Shown here piece after piece: positions 16,449 through 26,609 of a stretch of DNA of 64,000 bases (the first letter of the stretch is position 1; each line of letters starts with the position of its first letter). Source of the stretch: Acinetobacter lwoffii. GTDB taxonomy: Bacteria; Pseudomonadota; Gammaproteobacteria; Pseudomonadales; Moraxellaceae. The translations under genes and the position numbers were made by a program. The notes under the pieces were generated by a model, which searched no databases, was not told the DNA's origin, and saw nothing but the letters and a program-made list of their open reading frames with translations. Where the stretch lies: NCBI RefSeq assembly GCF_024129735.1, contig NZ_JAMXXK010000001.1, forward strand, positions 124,001-188,000. The letters run 5' to 3'.

Positions 16449-17897
16449 TTATGAATTCGGTACAGTCAACCAATGTGTTCGGGTAAACTCCTCAAAAATC
16501 CAGCGGCCATTAAAACGACCCAATCCTGAATTTTTTTCGCCGCCAAAGGGTGCATTTGACTGGTCTGCTACACTAATGCCATTAATATGCGTCATACCAA
16601 TATCCAGTTGTGCGGCAAAAGCAGTGCCTCGATCGATGTTTGAAGTACATACTGCACTGGATAAGCCAAACTCGGTCGCATTGGCTAGGTTTAAAGCATG
16701 CGCTTCATCCCGGGCTTTTAAGATAGGTAAAATCGGACCGAAGCTTTCTTGCTGCGCCAGATCGGAATCTTCCGCGACATCAATAAAAATATGTGGATAG
16801 ACCAGATTCCCTTCAATTCCTCCTTCATAGACCAGTTGTGCGCCCTGCTCGCTGCCTGTTTGAATGATCTGTTGATGCTTTTCAACCTGACTCTGGTTAA
16901 TGATTGGACCAATCACTGTATCTTCCAGATTTGGATCACCCACCGGAATTATTTTGATCCGATCCAGGAGCTTATCTACATAAGCATCATGAATAGAGGC
17001 ATCGACAATGACCCGGTTAGTACTCATGCAAATTTGTCCCTGATGCATAAAACGCCCCATCAGCGTTAGTTCAACCGCAAGATCAAGATCGGCATCATCC
17101 AGAATGACCAAAGGTGCATTGCCACCCAGTTCAAGTGCCAGACGTTTGATTCTCGAACTGGCTAGAGCCTTACTGCCAACACTTTTTCCCACTTCGGTGG
17201 AGCCGGTAAATGAAATCATTTTCGGCACTGAATGCTCAACAAAATAATCCCCGATTTCACTGCCAGCACCGGCAACAATATTCAGTGCACCTGCAGGCAA
17301 ACCTGCCTCTTCAAATAATTTACCAATTAAGGTGCCGCCAGTCACTGGTGTATCACTGGCTGGCTTCAGCACAACGGTATTACCACAGGCAATTGCAGTT
17401 GCCACTGAACGTAAGGATAAATGAAATGGAAAGTTCCATGGACTAATGACAGCAATCACGCCTAAGGGCTTGCGCAAAACCATACTTTTACGTGCCGGAT
17501 CCTTACTTTCCAGCTGTTCTGTTTGGATCCAGTCTGGAAAAGCCAGACTTTCCTGAATGATGCCCAGAGCAGCATCCACCTCAACGCCGGCTTTAATGCG
17601 CGTACTGCCTGATTCAATAATGAGCCAGTCAATGATTTCGTCCCGACGCTGCTGAATGATCGCGATTAAATTTTGCAGCACTGTTTTACGTACTTCAATG
17701 GATTTCAAGCCCCCTTGCTGGAAAGCCTGCTCTGCTGCGGTATAAGCACTGTCGACATCGACAGAACTGGCAGCTGCCATGCTAAAAATTTCGCTCTGGG
17801 TATAGGGGTTGATATTTTTTATTGTTCTGGTTGAAGTACCAGCTTGCCACTGACCATGAATAAACTGCTGGTCTAAATTTTGATATACCGTTGTCAT
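16449..17897 (-). CDS. NAD(P)-dependent aldehyde dehydrogenase
   Basis: Aldehyde dehydrogenase superfamily, about 482 residues from the ATG at 17897, which follows GAGGAAAC by a few bases; the longer frame to 17927 lacks such support. Glu256 (LALELGGNAPL) is the general base and Cys290 (GQICMSTNR) the nucleophile. PWNFPFHLSL and FTGSTEVGKSV are the nucleotide-binding landmarks. It resembles benzaldehyde/vanillin-type dehydrogenases, but the substrate cannot be fixed from sequence alone. No oxygenase or alcohol dehydrogenase lies beside it. Confidence 0.92.
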   Translation of the reverse strand: MTTVYQNLDQQFIHGQWQAGTSTRTIKNINPYTQSEIFSMAAASSVDVDSAYTAAEQAFQQGGLKSIEVRKTVLQNLIAIIQQRRDEIIDWLIIESGSTRIKAGVEVDAALGIIQESLAFPDWIQTEQLESKDPARKSMVLRKPLGVIAVISPWNFPFHLSLRSVATAIACGNTVVLKPASDTPVTGGTLIGKLFEEAGLPAGALNIVAGAGSEIGDYFVEHSVPKMISFTGSTEVGKSVGSKALASSRIKRLALELGGNAPLVILDDADLDLAVELTLMGRFMHQGQICMSTNRVIVDASIHDAYVDKLLDRIKIIPVGDPNLEDTVIGPIINQSQVEKHQQIIQTGSEQGAQLVYEGGIEGNLVYPHIFIDVAEDSDLAQQESFGPILPILKARDEAHALNLANATEFGLSSAVCTSNIDRGTAFAAQLDIGMTHINGISVADQSNAPFGGEKNSGLGRFNGRWIFEEFTRTHWLTVPNS

Positions 17898-17986
17898 TTT
17901 ATTGTTTCCTCGCATGCTTTGCCCCACTTTAAAAGTTCGGCTGGAAAATTTCTAGTCAGAACGACAGCGGCTTACCATTAGACAAT

Positions 17987-18011
17987 AAAAAAGCCTCCGA
18001 AGAGGCTTTTT
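17987..18011 (-). terminator. Rho-independent terminator of glcB
   Basis: On the minus strand aagcctc pairs with gaggctt across a ttcg tetraloop, followed by a T-run. It lies 14 bases after the malate synthase stop. Confidence 0.9.
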
Positions 18012-18024
18012 AAGCTAGACAGGA

Positions 18025-20190
18025 TTAATCACCTTTATAACCTTTTAACTTTAAACGCGCTGCATGTAGAAGCGGCTCAGTATAACCTGATGGCTGCTCA
18101 CCACCTTTAAAGATCAGGTCAGATGCTGCCTGGAATGCAATATTGTTGGCAAAGTCAGCAGACATTGGCGTATACAGTGGATCATTGGTATTTTGCTCAT
18201 CCACAATTTTCGCCATACGTTGCATGACTTCTTCTACTTGCTCACGACTTACGATACCGTGACGCAACCAGTTCGCAACGTGTTGTGAAGAAATACGTAG
18301 AGTTGCACGGTCTTCCATTAAACCGACATCATTGATGTCTGGCACTTTAGAACAACCTACACCCAAATCTACCCAACGAACGACATAACCCAAGATACCT
18401 TGACAGTTATTTTCGAGTTCTTTGGTTTTTTCTTCTTCAGACCAGTTAGTGTCTTTCGCCAATGGCGGTGTCAACAAATCATCTAGAGATAAAGGCTGAG
18501 TCGACAATAGTTCTTGCTGACGGTCTGCAACATTAATCTGGTGATAGTGAATCGCGTGGATCACCGCACCTGTAGGTGATGGAACCCATGCACAGCTCGC
18601 ACCCGCTTCAGGATGTTCAGTTTTGGTTTTGTACATGTCAAGCAGCATGTCTGGCTTTGGCCACATGCCTTTACCGATTTGTGCTTTGCCACGTAAACCT
18701 GCTTGCAGACCGATCATCACGTTACGGTTTTCATAAGCCGGGAACCAGATTTGGCCTTTTACTTCGCCTTTACGAACGAATGGACCAGCTTCCATAAAGG
18801 TATGGATTTCATCACCGGTACGGTCCATGAAACCTGTATTGATGAAGATAGTACGATCTTTGGCTTGTGCAATACAGTTCTTCAAGTTCACAGAAGTACG
18901 GCGTTCTTCATCCATGATCCCGATTTTTAAAGTTTTTGCAGGTAAGCCAAGTGCCTGTTCGGCACGTTCAAACAATTCAACGGCAAATGCCACTTCTTCA
19001 GGACCATGCATTTTCGGCTTAACGATATACATTGAACCTTGACGCGAGTTCTTGATCGTGTTTTCACCTTTGATGTCTGCAAAAGACAACAATGGCGTAA
19101 CCAATGCATCCATGATGCCTTCATAGATTTCTGCGCCATCTACCAGAATCGCAGGGTTTGTCATTAAATGACCAACATTACGCAGCAACATCAATGAACG
19201 GCCGTGAACTTTAGTTTCACCACCTTCTACATTTTTGAAAGTACGGTCTTCATTCAGTTTACGGGTAACAGTTTTACCGTTTTTCTCAATAGACTCTTCT
19301 AAAGTACCTTTCATCAGGCCTAACCAGTTACGGTAGCCTTCTACTTTCTCTTCAGCATCAACAGCTGCAATCGAGTCTTCCAAGTCCTGAATGGTCGTAA
19401 CCGCAGCTTCAAGAACTACATCTTTTACACCAGCGGCATCAGTTTGGCCAATCGGGCTGCTGGCATCAATTTGCACAATAGCGTGCAGGCCATTATTTTT
19501 AAATACGATTTCAGTCGGTGCTGAAGCTTCGCCATTGTAGCCAACGAATTTAGCTGCATCTGCCACAGTTGTTTTTGAACCGTCTTTTAGGGTAACAACC
19601 AGTGCATTAGCTTCAACTGCGTATTGAGTTGCATCTGCATGCGAACCTTGTGCCAATGGGAAAGTTTCGTCGAGGAAATTCTTTGCAAATGCGACAACTT
19701 TTTCACCACGTTTCGGGTTATAGCCTTTGCCTTTTTCCGCGCCATCTTCTTCAGAGATGACATCGAAGCCATAAAGTGCATCGTACAAAGAACCCCAACG
19801 TGCGTTTGCAGCGTTCAGGCAGTAACGTGCATTACGTACCGGTACCACCAACTGTGGACCTGCCAGTACTGCAATCTCTTCGTCTACATTTTCAGTGCTG
19901 ATTTGAAAATCTTCTACTTCTGGTAACAAGTAGCCAATTTCAGTCAAGAAAGCTTTGTAAGCTTGTAATTCAAATGTGTTATTGCGGTGCCATTCATCAA
20001 TTTTCGCCTGAATGTCATCACGCTTAGCCAAAAGTGCTTTATTTTTAGGGCTAAGATCAACAACGACTTGTTCAAAGTTTTTCCAGTATGTTTCGCTGTC
20101 TAAACCAGAACCTGGTAGTGCTTCATTTTCGATGAAATCGTAAAGTTCTTTAGCAATCGCTAACTTGCCTTTTTGAATACGTGCAGTCAT
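18025..20190 (-). CDS. glcB: Malate synthase G
   Basis: Condenses glyoxylate with acetyl-CoA to malate; part of glyoxylate/glycolate use and the glyoxylate shunt. The 721 residues match the monomeric isoform G (about 720-725) rather than the shorter isoform A. Recognisable segments are the N-terminal [13 protein letters not shown], the TIM-barrel block [17 protein letters not shown], the [18 protein letters not shown] segment, and [20 protein letters not shown] near the C-terminal plug. The gene has its own terminator and about 370 bases of upstream regulatory space. No glycolate oxidase genes are adjacent, as is usual in Acinetobacter. Confidence 0.97.
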   Translation of the reverse strand: MTARIQKGKLAIAKELYDFIENEALPGSGLDSETYWKNFEQVVVDLSPKNKALLAKRDDIQAKIDEWHRNNTFELQAYKAFLTEIGYLLPEVEDFQISTENVDEEIAVLAGPQLVVPVRNARYCLNAANARWGSLYDALYGFDVISEEDGAEKGKGYNPKRGEKVVAFAKNFLDETFPLAQGSHADATQYAVEANALVVTLKDGSKTTVADAAKFVGYNGEASAPTEIVFKNNGLHAIVQIDASSPIGQTDAAGVKDVVLEAAVTTIQDLEDSIAAVDAEEKVEGYRNWLGLMKGTLEESIEKNGKTVTRKLNEDRTFKNVEGGETKVHGRSLMLLRNVGHLMTNPAILVDGAEIYEGIMDALVTPLLSFADIKGENTIKNSRQGSMYIVKPKMHGPEEVAFAVELFERAEQALGLPAKTLKIGIMDEERRTSVNLKNCIAQAKDRTIFINTGFMDRTGDEIHTFMEAGPFVRKGEVKGQIWFPAYENRNVMIGLQAGLRGKAQIGKGMWPKPDMLLDMYKTKTEHPEAGASCAWVPSPTGAVIHAIHYHQINVADRQQELLSTQPLSLDDLLTPPLAKDTNWSEEEKTKELENNCQGILGYVVRWVDLGVGCSKVPDINDVGLMEDRATLRISSQHVANWLRHGIVSREQVEEVMQRMAKIVDEQNTNDPLYTPMSADFANNIAFQAASDLIFKGGEQPSGYTEPLLHAARLKLKGYKGD

Positions 20191-20556
20191 TGTCTTTCCT
20201 GATATTGCTACTTTTTATACAAGAGATTCTAGTATACCGATTAAAATCTAGCTGAATAGTATTATCACATTGCTAAATACTGAGCATTTTTTCCAATATG
20301 AATACCCTCATAAACATATTTGATCTTTGTCAGTTGCAAATAGATATCATTCTGCTAAATACCTTAATGACAGTGTATAAAGTTTTCGAAATGTAGAAAT
20401 TAGACTTAAGTTCAGATTTTCGAGTAAAAATTATGCATTCTAATTATACACGATCATATTTAGATCAAGATTAAGCCATGTTTGATCAGGCTTGTCGATA
20501 ATTTAAGTACCTATTTTTATAAAAAAAGCGCCAGTAAATAACCAGCGCTTTTATTC
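20191..20556. other. Intergenic region upstream of glcB
   Basis: About 366 bases, A+T-rich, holding the minus-strand promoter of glcB at its left end and the zapE terminator (20521-20552) at its right end. Nothing else with structure or coding potential was seen. Confidence 0.55.
20521..20552 (-). terminator. Rho-independent terminator of zapE
   Basis: On the minus strand aaaagcgc pairs with gcgctttt over an A+T-rich loop, followed by a run of T. It lies just after the ZapE stop at 20557. Confidence 0.8.
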
Positions 20557-21708
20557 TTACTCTCCGTTCACGGAGGCGATTTTCTCAATCTGGCGATGTT
20601 CAGAATTCAGGTATTCATCCGACTGCATTTCCAGCAAACGGGAACGGGTCCGTTCAATTTCAAAGGCGAGTTTCTCACCTTGATAAATATCCACGATATT
20701 ATCTTCCGAGGTTAAGAGTAACTTGACGCCGCGGTCATAAAATTCATCGACCAGATAAATAAAACGGCGTGTTCCATCATTCAGAAAATCGGTCAGGTGC
20801 GGCACATTACTCACCAAAACCGTATTATAAATATTGGCGATTTCAATAAAATCAGCTGGACTGCGGGGCTTTAAACACAGTTCAGAAAACTCGCACCACA
20901 ACACATCTTCAGTATGTGACACGGTTTCAACAATACGGTTGTTAATAATAATCGGCTCTTCAGAACAGGTCTGAGTCTGGGTCAAAGCACTAAAACGTTG
21001 AGCAATCCAGTTTTTATGATCATGGGTTAATGGGAATTTAAACAGTTGTGCCTGTTTTAGAACCCGTAGACGGTAATCGACTCCGGCATCGACATTTAAG
21101 ACCACACAGTTTTTCTTGACCAGTTCGATGGTAGGCATAAAACGGTCACGGTGAATGCCGTTCTTATATAAACCGTCCGGTGCGATATTCGAAGTAGCAA
21201 CCAAAGTAATACCGCGTTCAAATAGCTTCTGGAACAGATCGCTCAGAATCATCGCATCCGTTACGTTGGATACAAAAAATTCATCAAAACAGATGATGAC
21301 CGCTTCTTTATAAATCCGATCCGCCACGATATCTAGCGGATTACGCTGTCCGGATAATTTGTTTAACTCACGATGCACATGCTGCATAAAATGGTGAAAA
21401 TGCATCCGGGTTTTACGGCGAAATGGAATCGAATCGTAAAACTGATCCATGAGCCAGGTTTTGCCACGTCCTACTCCGCCCCACATATAGACGCCTTTGG
21501 GAGACGTCTGACGACGAAAACGGCGAAATGCTTTTTTCGATGCCTTAAAACGCTGAATCAATTCCAGCCAGACACGATTCAGTTCATGTACTGCCATTGC
21601 CTGTGCTTCATCAGGCATAAACTGTCCTGAAGAGATCGCTTGCGCATAACGTTCTGCAGGAGAAATCGGACTAAAAGCGGTGCTGTGCTGTGAATTAAAA
21701 TCGGACAT
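20557..21708 (-). CDS. zapE: Cell division ATPase ZapE (AFG1-like)
   Basis: A 383-residue AFG1/ZapE-family P-loop ATPase associated with the Z ring during constriction. The Walker A motif GGVGRGKT is at residues 77-84, followed by the family-specific MDQFYDSIPFRRKTRMHFHHFM. The Walker B is VIICFDEFFV, and LVATSNIAP is the sensor region. The C-terminal segment with the EFYDRGVKLLLTSE block is also conserved. The start ATG at 21708 fits the family. It is monocistronic, with the AraC-type regulator gene upstream in the same orientation. Confidence 0.94.
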   Translation of the reverse strand: MSDFNSQHSTAFSPISPAERYAQAISSGQFMPDEAQAMAVHELNRVWLELIQRFKASKKAFRRFRRQTSPKGVYMWGGVGRGKTWLMDQFYDSIPFRRKTRMHFHHFMQHVHRELNKLSGQRNPLDIVADRIYKEAVIICFDEFFVSNVTDAMILSDLFQKLFERGITLVATSNIAPDGLYKNGIHRDRFMPTIELVKKNCVVLNVDAGVDYRLRVLKQAQLFKFPLTHDHKNWIAQRFSALTQTQTCSEEPIIINNRIVETVSHTEDVLWCEFSELCLKPRSPADFIEIANIYNTVLVSNVPHLTDFLNDGTRRFIYLVDEFYDRGVKLLLTSEDNIVDIYQGEKLAFEIERTRSRLLEMQSDEYLNSEHRQIEKIASVNGE

Positions 21709-21792
21709 AGAATTTCGTACTATTTGGGATCAATTTAATTATAGCGGAGTTTAATCAACACGCTATAACACTTTGGCATAAACAAACTTAGG

Positions 21793-22806
21793 CTATTTTA
21801 TATATTGCCGAGGACTTTGCCCAAACCAGCGTTTAAAGGCATGGTTAAAAGCGGCCGGCTCGGAATAGCCTAATAATTCTGCAACCATTTCAATCGAATA
21901 CTGTTTGTATTCAATTAATCGCAAAGCTTTATCTTTAATAATTTCTTCGCGAATCTGCTTATAACTGGTATCACACTGCTGTAACTGATGCCGCAAGGTT
22001 CGTTCCGGGATATTCAGTGCTTGTGCTGTTTCAGCCATGCTCGGCATCAGGCCGCTTTGAATTTCCAGATAATCCTGCACGCGCTGCACCACAGTCGGCG
22101 TCTGCTCATCCTGTTGCAAACGTTCCAGTTCAGCCAGACATTTGGCTTCATAGACAGCAAAAGTCACCGCATCCGCAGAGGGAATTTTAATATCCAGAAC
22201 CGCATCATCAAACCAGAATGCTGCCCGAGATGCATCAAACTGTACCTGTGTTCCATAATAATCATGGTAGACCTTTAAGGTATTCAGATCTTCTGGATAG
22301 GCAAATGGCAACTCGATCCGCAAATCAGGTTTGGATAAGCCCATCAATTTGTAAATTTCCCGGATAAACTTAAACGTCCCGGAAATCTCCGCCTGTGCCA
22401 GCAGCCTTCCCAAATGATCATCCTGCTGCTTGGCTCGATAACACAGCGCGCTATGATGCTCGCTTTGCTGCAAGGCCAACTGACCGGTCAAATGCGTCAA
22501 CTGCTGAAAACGGATCACCTGATTCAGTGCATCACGTACCGTAGGACTGGTCACCAGCAACATGAGTAAGGGACCATAACCTGCCAAAGCATAATGCTGG
22601 CCAATCAATAATCCCTGTTCAGGCGGGATTTCCTGTCCGACCACCTTAAGCACATCATGTTCCAGACTGGGGTGAATCACCGAGCTCGGATCAAAGGCAT
22701 CTACACGCAGCCCAATGTTTTGCAGTTTCTGATCGACCTCCATGCCAGCCTTACGCATCCCTTGAATCAAATACATCAGACTGAGAACAGAACGTTTCAT
22801 AACCAT
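21793..22806 (-). CDS. AraC-family transcriptional regulator (OruR/ArgR-like N-terminal domain)
   Basis: A 337-residue regulator: an N-terminal ligand-binding domain of the arabinose-binding-like type (residues ~20-200) and a C-terminal AraC double helix-turn-helix (from about PSMAETAQALNIPERTLRHQL to LLGYSEPAAFNHAFKRWFGQSPRQY). It is transcribed divergently from the flavin monooxygenase gene, 138 bases away. In Acinetobacter and Pseudomonas such pairs usually mean the regulator activates the oxygenase gene; here the oxygenase is broken. ATGs at 22806 and 22800 are both possible starts. Confidence 0.9.
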   Translation of the reverse strand: MVMKRSVLSLMYLIQGMRKAGMEVDQKLQNIGLRVDAFDPSSVIHPSLEHDVLKVVGQEIPPEQGLLIGQHYALAGYGPLLMLLVTSPTVRDALNQVIRFQQLTHLTGQLALQQSEHHSALCYRAKQQDDHLGRLLAQAEISGTFKFIREIYKLMGLSKPDLRIELPFAYPEDLNTLKVYHDYYGTQVQFDASRAAFWFDDAVLDIKIPSADAVTFAVYEAKCLAELERLQQDEQTPTVVQRVQDYLEIQSGLMPSMAETAQALNIPERTLRHQLQQCDTSYKQIREEIIKDKALRLIEYKQYSIEMVAELLGYSEPAAFNHAFKRWFGQSPRQYIK

Positions 22807-22944
22807 ACAAATACAATGTGATTGCTCTAGTTGTACTATAAAAATAATGTGTCGGCTATTGCCGATTAGATCAATTTTCTATCTAATCATCAAGGAGCGA
22901 ATTACGATAAATATCCAACATTAAAATAAGTAAGGAATGTACTG

Positions 22945-24459
22945 ATGCTAGATCATGCCACCGCTACACGTTCCCATCCCCATACCAAAGTTGCCATTAT
23001 TTGAGCAGGTTTCGGTGGTATCGCCATGGCATTACGTTTACAACAGCATGGTATTTATGATTTTATTATTCTTGAAAAAGGTAGAAATTTTGGCGGAACC
23101 TGGCGGGACAATCAGTACCCTGGAGCAGCCTGTGATGTGCAATCACATTTATATTCCTTGTCATTTGCACCGAAAAGCAATTGGTCCAAACGTTATGCGG
23201 AAGCACCCGAGATATTTTCTTATATTCAGGATCTGGTGACCGGTTATAACCTGCGTGCTTTTTGCCGTTTAAATACCGAGGTACTAGCAGCACATTACCA
23301 GGCAGACCACTGTCTATGGCAATTACAGCTTCAGGATCAAAGTATCCTTGAAGCCCAGTTTGTTATCTTCGCTTCCGGGCCTTTACATATTCCGCAGATT
23401 CCACATATTCCAGGTATTGAGAAATTCCAAGGCAAAGTCTTTCATTCTGCGCAATGGGATCGCGCTTATGATCTGACTGGCAAAAATGTCGCATCGATTG
23501 GGACAGGTGGCAGTGCCATTCAATATATTCCGGAAATTGCCCCGCAATGCAAACATCTGTATGTCATGCAACGTACTGCGGCTTGGGTCATTCCTCGGGA
23601 TGAACGTGCCTACCCTGACCTTGAGAAGAAACTATTTAAAAAATATGACTGGTTTCGAAAGCTACACCGTGCCCGCCTATATTGGTCAAATGAATCGCGT
23701 GTCGTACCGATTGTCAAACCGGGCATTATGAAATTCACCCAAAAACTGGCAGAACTATTCATTAAATATGAGGTCAAAAACCCTGAATTGGCCAAAAAAC
23801 TAACTCCCGATTACATCATGGGCTGCAAACGTATTCTGGTTTCAAATAAATACTTCCCGACGTTTAACCGCCACAATGTAGAACTGGTGACCGAGAAGAT
23901 TCAGGAACTGACTGAACACAGTATCATTACACAAGATGGAAAAGAGCGGCCGATTGACTGTCTGATTTATGGCACCGGATTCATTACCGATCCACGTATC
24001 TATATGAAGAATTTTCAATGTACCGGGCTCGATGGTGCAGAGCTGAATGAAGTCTGGAAACAAGGCGCTGAAAGCTATTATGGAATTTGCATGAAAGACT
24101 TTCCAAACCTGTTTCAGTTACTGGGGCCAAATACCCTATTGGCACACAATTCTGTCATTTTTATGATTGAGGCACAAGTTGAATATATTTTGCAATTGAT
24201 GCAACTGGTCGATCAATCCCAAAGCGATGCCATTATGGTTAAAGACCAGGCACAAGATACATTTAATCAGCAGGTGCAACATATGTTTGAAAAGACCGTG
24301 TGGCAATCTGGCTGTGTCAACTGGTATCAGCAGGAAGGTGGCAAGAACTTTGCCTTATGGCCAACTTATACCTGGAAATACTGGCTCAAAACCAAAAAGC
24401 CAAATGCCAAATGCCAAATGCCAAATGCCAAATGCCACAGATTATCGATTATTGAATAA
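22945..24459 (+). pseudogene. Baeyer-Villiger-type flavin monooxygenase with in-frame TGA in the FAD motif
   Basis: ATG at 22945 has AAGGA eight bases upstream and opens a frame of 19 codons that ends at TGA (23002-23004). The same frame resumes at once and runs to 24459. Reading through the stop gives VAII-stop-AGFGGIAMALRL: the TGA stands where the family has Gly (GGA) in the GxGxxG dinucleotide-binding motif. Downstream the protein is intact: FGGTWRDNQYPG, the BVMO fingerprint FQGKVFHSAQWD, a second Rossmann motif (GTGGSAIQ) and the C-terminal NFALWPTYTWKYW. Such enzymes insert oxygen into ketones using NADPH and FAD. Re-initiation at ATG 23026 would lack the FAD motif, so the product is probably inactive unless the stop is a sequence error or is suppressed. 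A divergent AraC-type regulator lies upstream. Confidence 0.85.
24399..24437 (+). repeat. Heptanucleotide tandem repeat (GCCAAAT x5 plus partial)
   Basis: Five perfect copies of gccaaat (24399-24433) followed by gcca lie at the 3' end of the monooxygenase frame. Seven is not a multiple of three, so gain or loss of one unit changes the reading frame of the C-terminal tail. In the present register the tail ends at 24459. Confidence 0.95.
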
Positions 24460-24536
24460 AGTCGCCTAAAAGCTTTTACCATCTGACATCAAGCGGTGGC
24501 ATAATTTATAGGTAATTTTTTCAATCCATTAAATTT

Positions 24537-25445
24537 ATGCAATCGCTTTGGCTTATCTTTCAGCTTCTATTCTGTCTAGCACTCGGTTTTGCCATGGCAA
24601 AACAAATTCCGCTTTCGATTATTAAAATCTGTTTCAAGCTATTGCCCTATTTTAGCTATGTTTTATTGATTGCAATTGCCTTTGAATTTTCACAATTGGT
24701 AGATGAATTGCAGCATCCTCTCCAGATTTTGAGTACGTCGATCAGCATTGCCTTTCTGACCTCGCTCGGTGCTTTTGCATTTTGCTATCTACTATTTAAA
24801 TGGGCAGGTTATCCTCCTAGTTCCGGTCGGGTATCCGTCGACCTGGTGCTTAAATCCCTACTGAACATGAGCTATGCCTTTTTGGCTCTCGCAGGCGGAT
24901 ATTGTTTACATACGGGCTTGAATCTATTTGATCTATCCGTGCAAATCAGCACCTGGCATTTGTTGCTGGTATTTATGTTCATGATTGGCCTGGATCTGGC
25001 TTATTCACCTTTAGATCGTTCCTGGTTAAATTTTAAAATTCTCTTAGTTCCGATTGGTTGTATTTTTGGTTCATTATTTGCAGTCATGCTTTATTCATTC
25101 TGGAATACAGACATCAGTCTAAAAGATTTGATCATGCTGTCACAAGGCTATGGATTTTACTCAATGTCAGGTGTTGTCGTAACAGAACTCAGAAATGCAG
25201 AACTCGGCAGTATCGCGCTAATGAATGACCTGTTTAGAGAAATTTTTGCCATCTTACTCATGTATTGTATGGGCTGGAGATACCCAAGATCCGCCATTTC
25301 CGCCGCGGGGGCAACTGCAATGGATGTGACTTTACCGATGGTTAAACAGGCTTGCGGGCATGATTTTATTCCACATGCTATGGTCAGTGGTTTTATTTTG
25401 TCACTGTTAGCACCAGTCACGGTGAGTGTACTGGCAGCGATTTAA
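24537..25445 (+). CDS. lysO: LysO-family lysine exporter
   Basis: A 302-residue polytopic membrane protein of the LysO (YbjE, DUF340) family, which exports L-lysine in E. coli. About eight hydrophobic segments are visible. The conserved C-terminal signatures SQGYGFYSMSGVVVTEL, NDLFREIFAILLM and AAGATAMDVTLPMVKQACG are all present and cover the conserved acidic residue pair of the family. The ATG at 24537 starts 77 bases after the monooxygenase frame. There is no lysine-related neighbour and no lysine riboswitch was seen in the short upstream gap. Confidence 0.85.
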   Translation: MQSLWLIFQLLFCLALGFAMAKQIPLSIIKICFKLLPYFSYVLLIAIAFEFSQLVDELQHPLQILSTSISIAFLTSLGAFAFCYLLFKWAGYPPSSGRVSVDLVLKSLLNMSYAFLALAGGYCLHTGLNLFDLSVQISTWHLLLVFMFMIGLDLAYSPLDRSWLNFKILLVPIGCIFGSLFAVMLYSFWNTDISLKDLIMLSQGYGFYSMSGVVVTELRNAELGSIALMNDLFREIFAILLMYCMGWRYPRSAISAAGATAMDVTLPMVKQACGHDFIPHAMVSGFILSLLAPVTVSVLAAI

Positions 25446-25483
25446 TTGTTTTATCGCTTTCTCAATCTCACTAAATCCCTTTT

Positions 25484-25795
25484 TTATAAAGAGGGACCTC
25501 TCCTCCCTGAGTAAGCTCTAAACCAGAATCTTAAAACGAAGCACAAGCAAGAAGGCCGGGAGGGCTGACTAAAACTTAAATCAATATCACTTAAGGCATC
25601 GCCTACTGTTTCAATAACATCCGAAGCAAGACTGATGGCATCAGATGCCAAACTGACCACATCGATCCCCGCTGTCCAATCTGCTGAGCTTGCCTGCTGT
25701 TGTTGCTGTTCTTGTTGCTTAAGTTGTTCTGCCTGTTGAATATTTTGAATCACGTCATTCTATGCTTTTTCTAATTGTGGTTCAGATGAAGTCAT
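25484..25795 (-). pseudogene. Small hypothetical protein gene interrupted by TAG
   Basis: On the minus strand AAGGA lies about seven bases before ATG 25795 (a second ATG is at 25798). The frame reads MTSSEPQLEKA, then TAG at 25762-25760, and continues in the same frame as NDVIQNIQQAEQLKQQ and a run of Q, then SLASDAISLASDVIETVGDALSDIDLSF. The good ribosome binding site and the continued plausible sequence point to a nonsense mutation in a former small gene. After DLSF the composition changes (SQPSRPSCLCFVLRFWFRAYS), which suggests a frameshift or foreign 3' end. I do not recognise the family. A downstream GTG at 25753 could re-initiate. Confidence 0.6.
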
Positions 25796-25836
25796 CATTT
25801 TTCCTTTTTATTTTATAATCATTTTTTCAATATATA

Positions 25837-25864
25837 AAAAAGCCTTTCGACTGAAAGGCTTTTT
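25837..25864. terminator. Strong bidirectional rho-independent terminator
   Basis: A 12-bp perfect stem (aaaaagcctttc at 25837-25848 with gaaaggcttttt at 25853-25864) over the loop gact has A and T tracts on both sides. It ends pyrF transcription on the minus strand just after its stop at 25880. Confidence 0.9.
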
Positions 25865-25879
25865 GTCATTCAAACCATA

Positions 25880-26560
25880 TTAAAGCGTTGCCAGAATATC
25901 TTTTAAGGTTTGGCGCATATTTTTAGACTGAGTAATCGGGCGACCAATTACCAGATGTGTTGAGCCATCTATCATTGCCTGTTTCGGTGTCACAATACGT
26001 TTCTGGTCATCTGCATTCGACCCTTCTGGACGAATGCCGGGTGTCACCAATGCAAAGTCTTTTCCAATCGTTTCACGCAACATTTTCGCTTCTTGAGCTG
26101 AGCAGACGACACCATCTAGACCACTATCTTTTGTTAGTTGTGCCAGACGTTTTACATGCTCATTTGGTTCAATATCCAGACCAATATCTTTCAAGTCTTC
26201 ACGGCCCATTGACGTCAATACAGTTACTGCAATCAACTGAGTCTTATAATTACCTGCTTGCAAACGCTCTACACAGGTTTCCATCATCTTACGGCCACCT
26301 GATGCATGCACATTCACCATCCACACACCCAAATCTGCTGCCGCGCATACAGCCTGTGCTGTTGTATTTGGAATATCATGAAATTTCAGATCCAGAAATA
26401 CATCAAAGCCTTTATCTTGAAGTGCTTTGACAATGATTGGACCTTCATGGGTAAATAACTCTTTACCAACTTTTAGTCGACACAAGGCAGGATCTAACTG
26501 TTCTGCAATGGCTAAGGCATCAAATTGGCTTTTGGCATCTAGTGCGACGATGATACTCAA
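25880..26560 (-). CDS. pyrF: Orotidine 5'-phosphate decarboxylase
   Basis: Last step of UMP synthesis: decarboxylation of OMP in the cytosol. The 226-residue protein shows the N-terminal [15 protein letters not shown], the catalytic D-K-x-x-D block [10 protein letters not shown], and the phosphate-gripper end [10 protein letters not shown] and HLVIGRPIT. The start is TTG at 26560, because the first codons read TTG AGT ATC ATC and AAGGGG lies seven bases before. It ends the cmk-rpsA-ihfB-lapA-pyrF order common in gammaproteobacteria, but a hairpin after lapA may separate their transcripts. Confidence 0.96.
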   Translation of the reverse strand: MSIIVALDAKSQFDALAIAEQLDPALCRLKVGKELFTHEGPIIVKALQDKGFDVFLDLKFHDIPNTTAQAVCAAADLGVWMVNVHASGGRKMMETCVERLQAGNYKTQLIAVTVLTSMGREDLKDIGLDIEPNEHVKRLAQLTKDSGLDGVVCSAQEAKMLRETIGKDFALVTPGIRPEGSNADDQKRIVTPKQAMIDGSTHLVIGRPITQSKNMRQTLKDILATL

Positions 26561-26582
26561 GAGATTACCCCTTCATATAGGC

Positions 26583-26609
26583 AAAAAATAAGCCCATTAT
26601 AATGGGCTT
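26583..26609 (-). terminator. Hairpin terminator at the end of lapA
   Basis: aagcccatt (26590-26598) and aatgggctt (26601-26609) form a nine-base palindrome that overlaps the lapA stop codon. On the minus strand it is followed by tattttttg, a good U-tract. It precedes the pyrF start by about 25 bases. Confidence 0.75.

Noticed and set aside
22945-24459. Selenocysteine decoding of TGA 23002-23004
   Set aside because: The residue is a structural glycine in the FAD motif, not a redox site, and no SECIS-like hairpin was seen after it.
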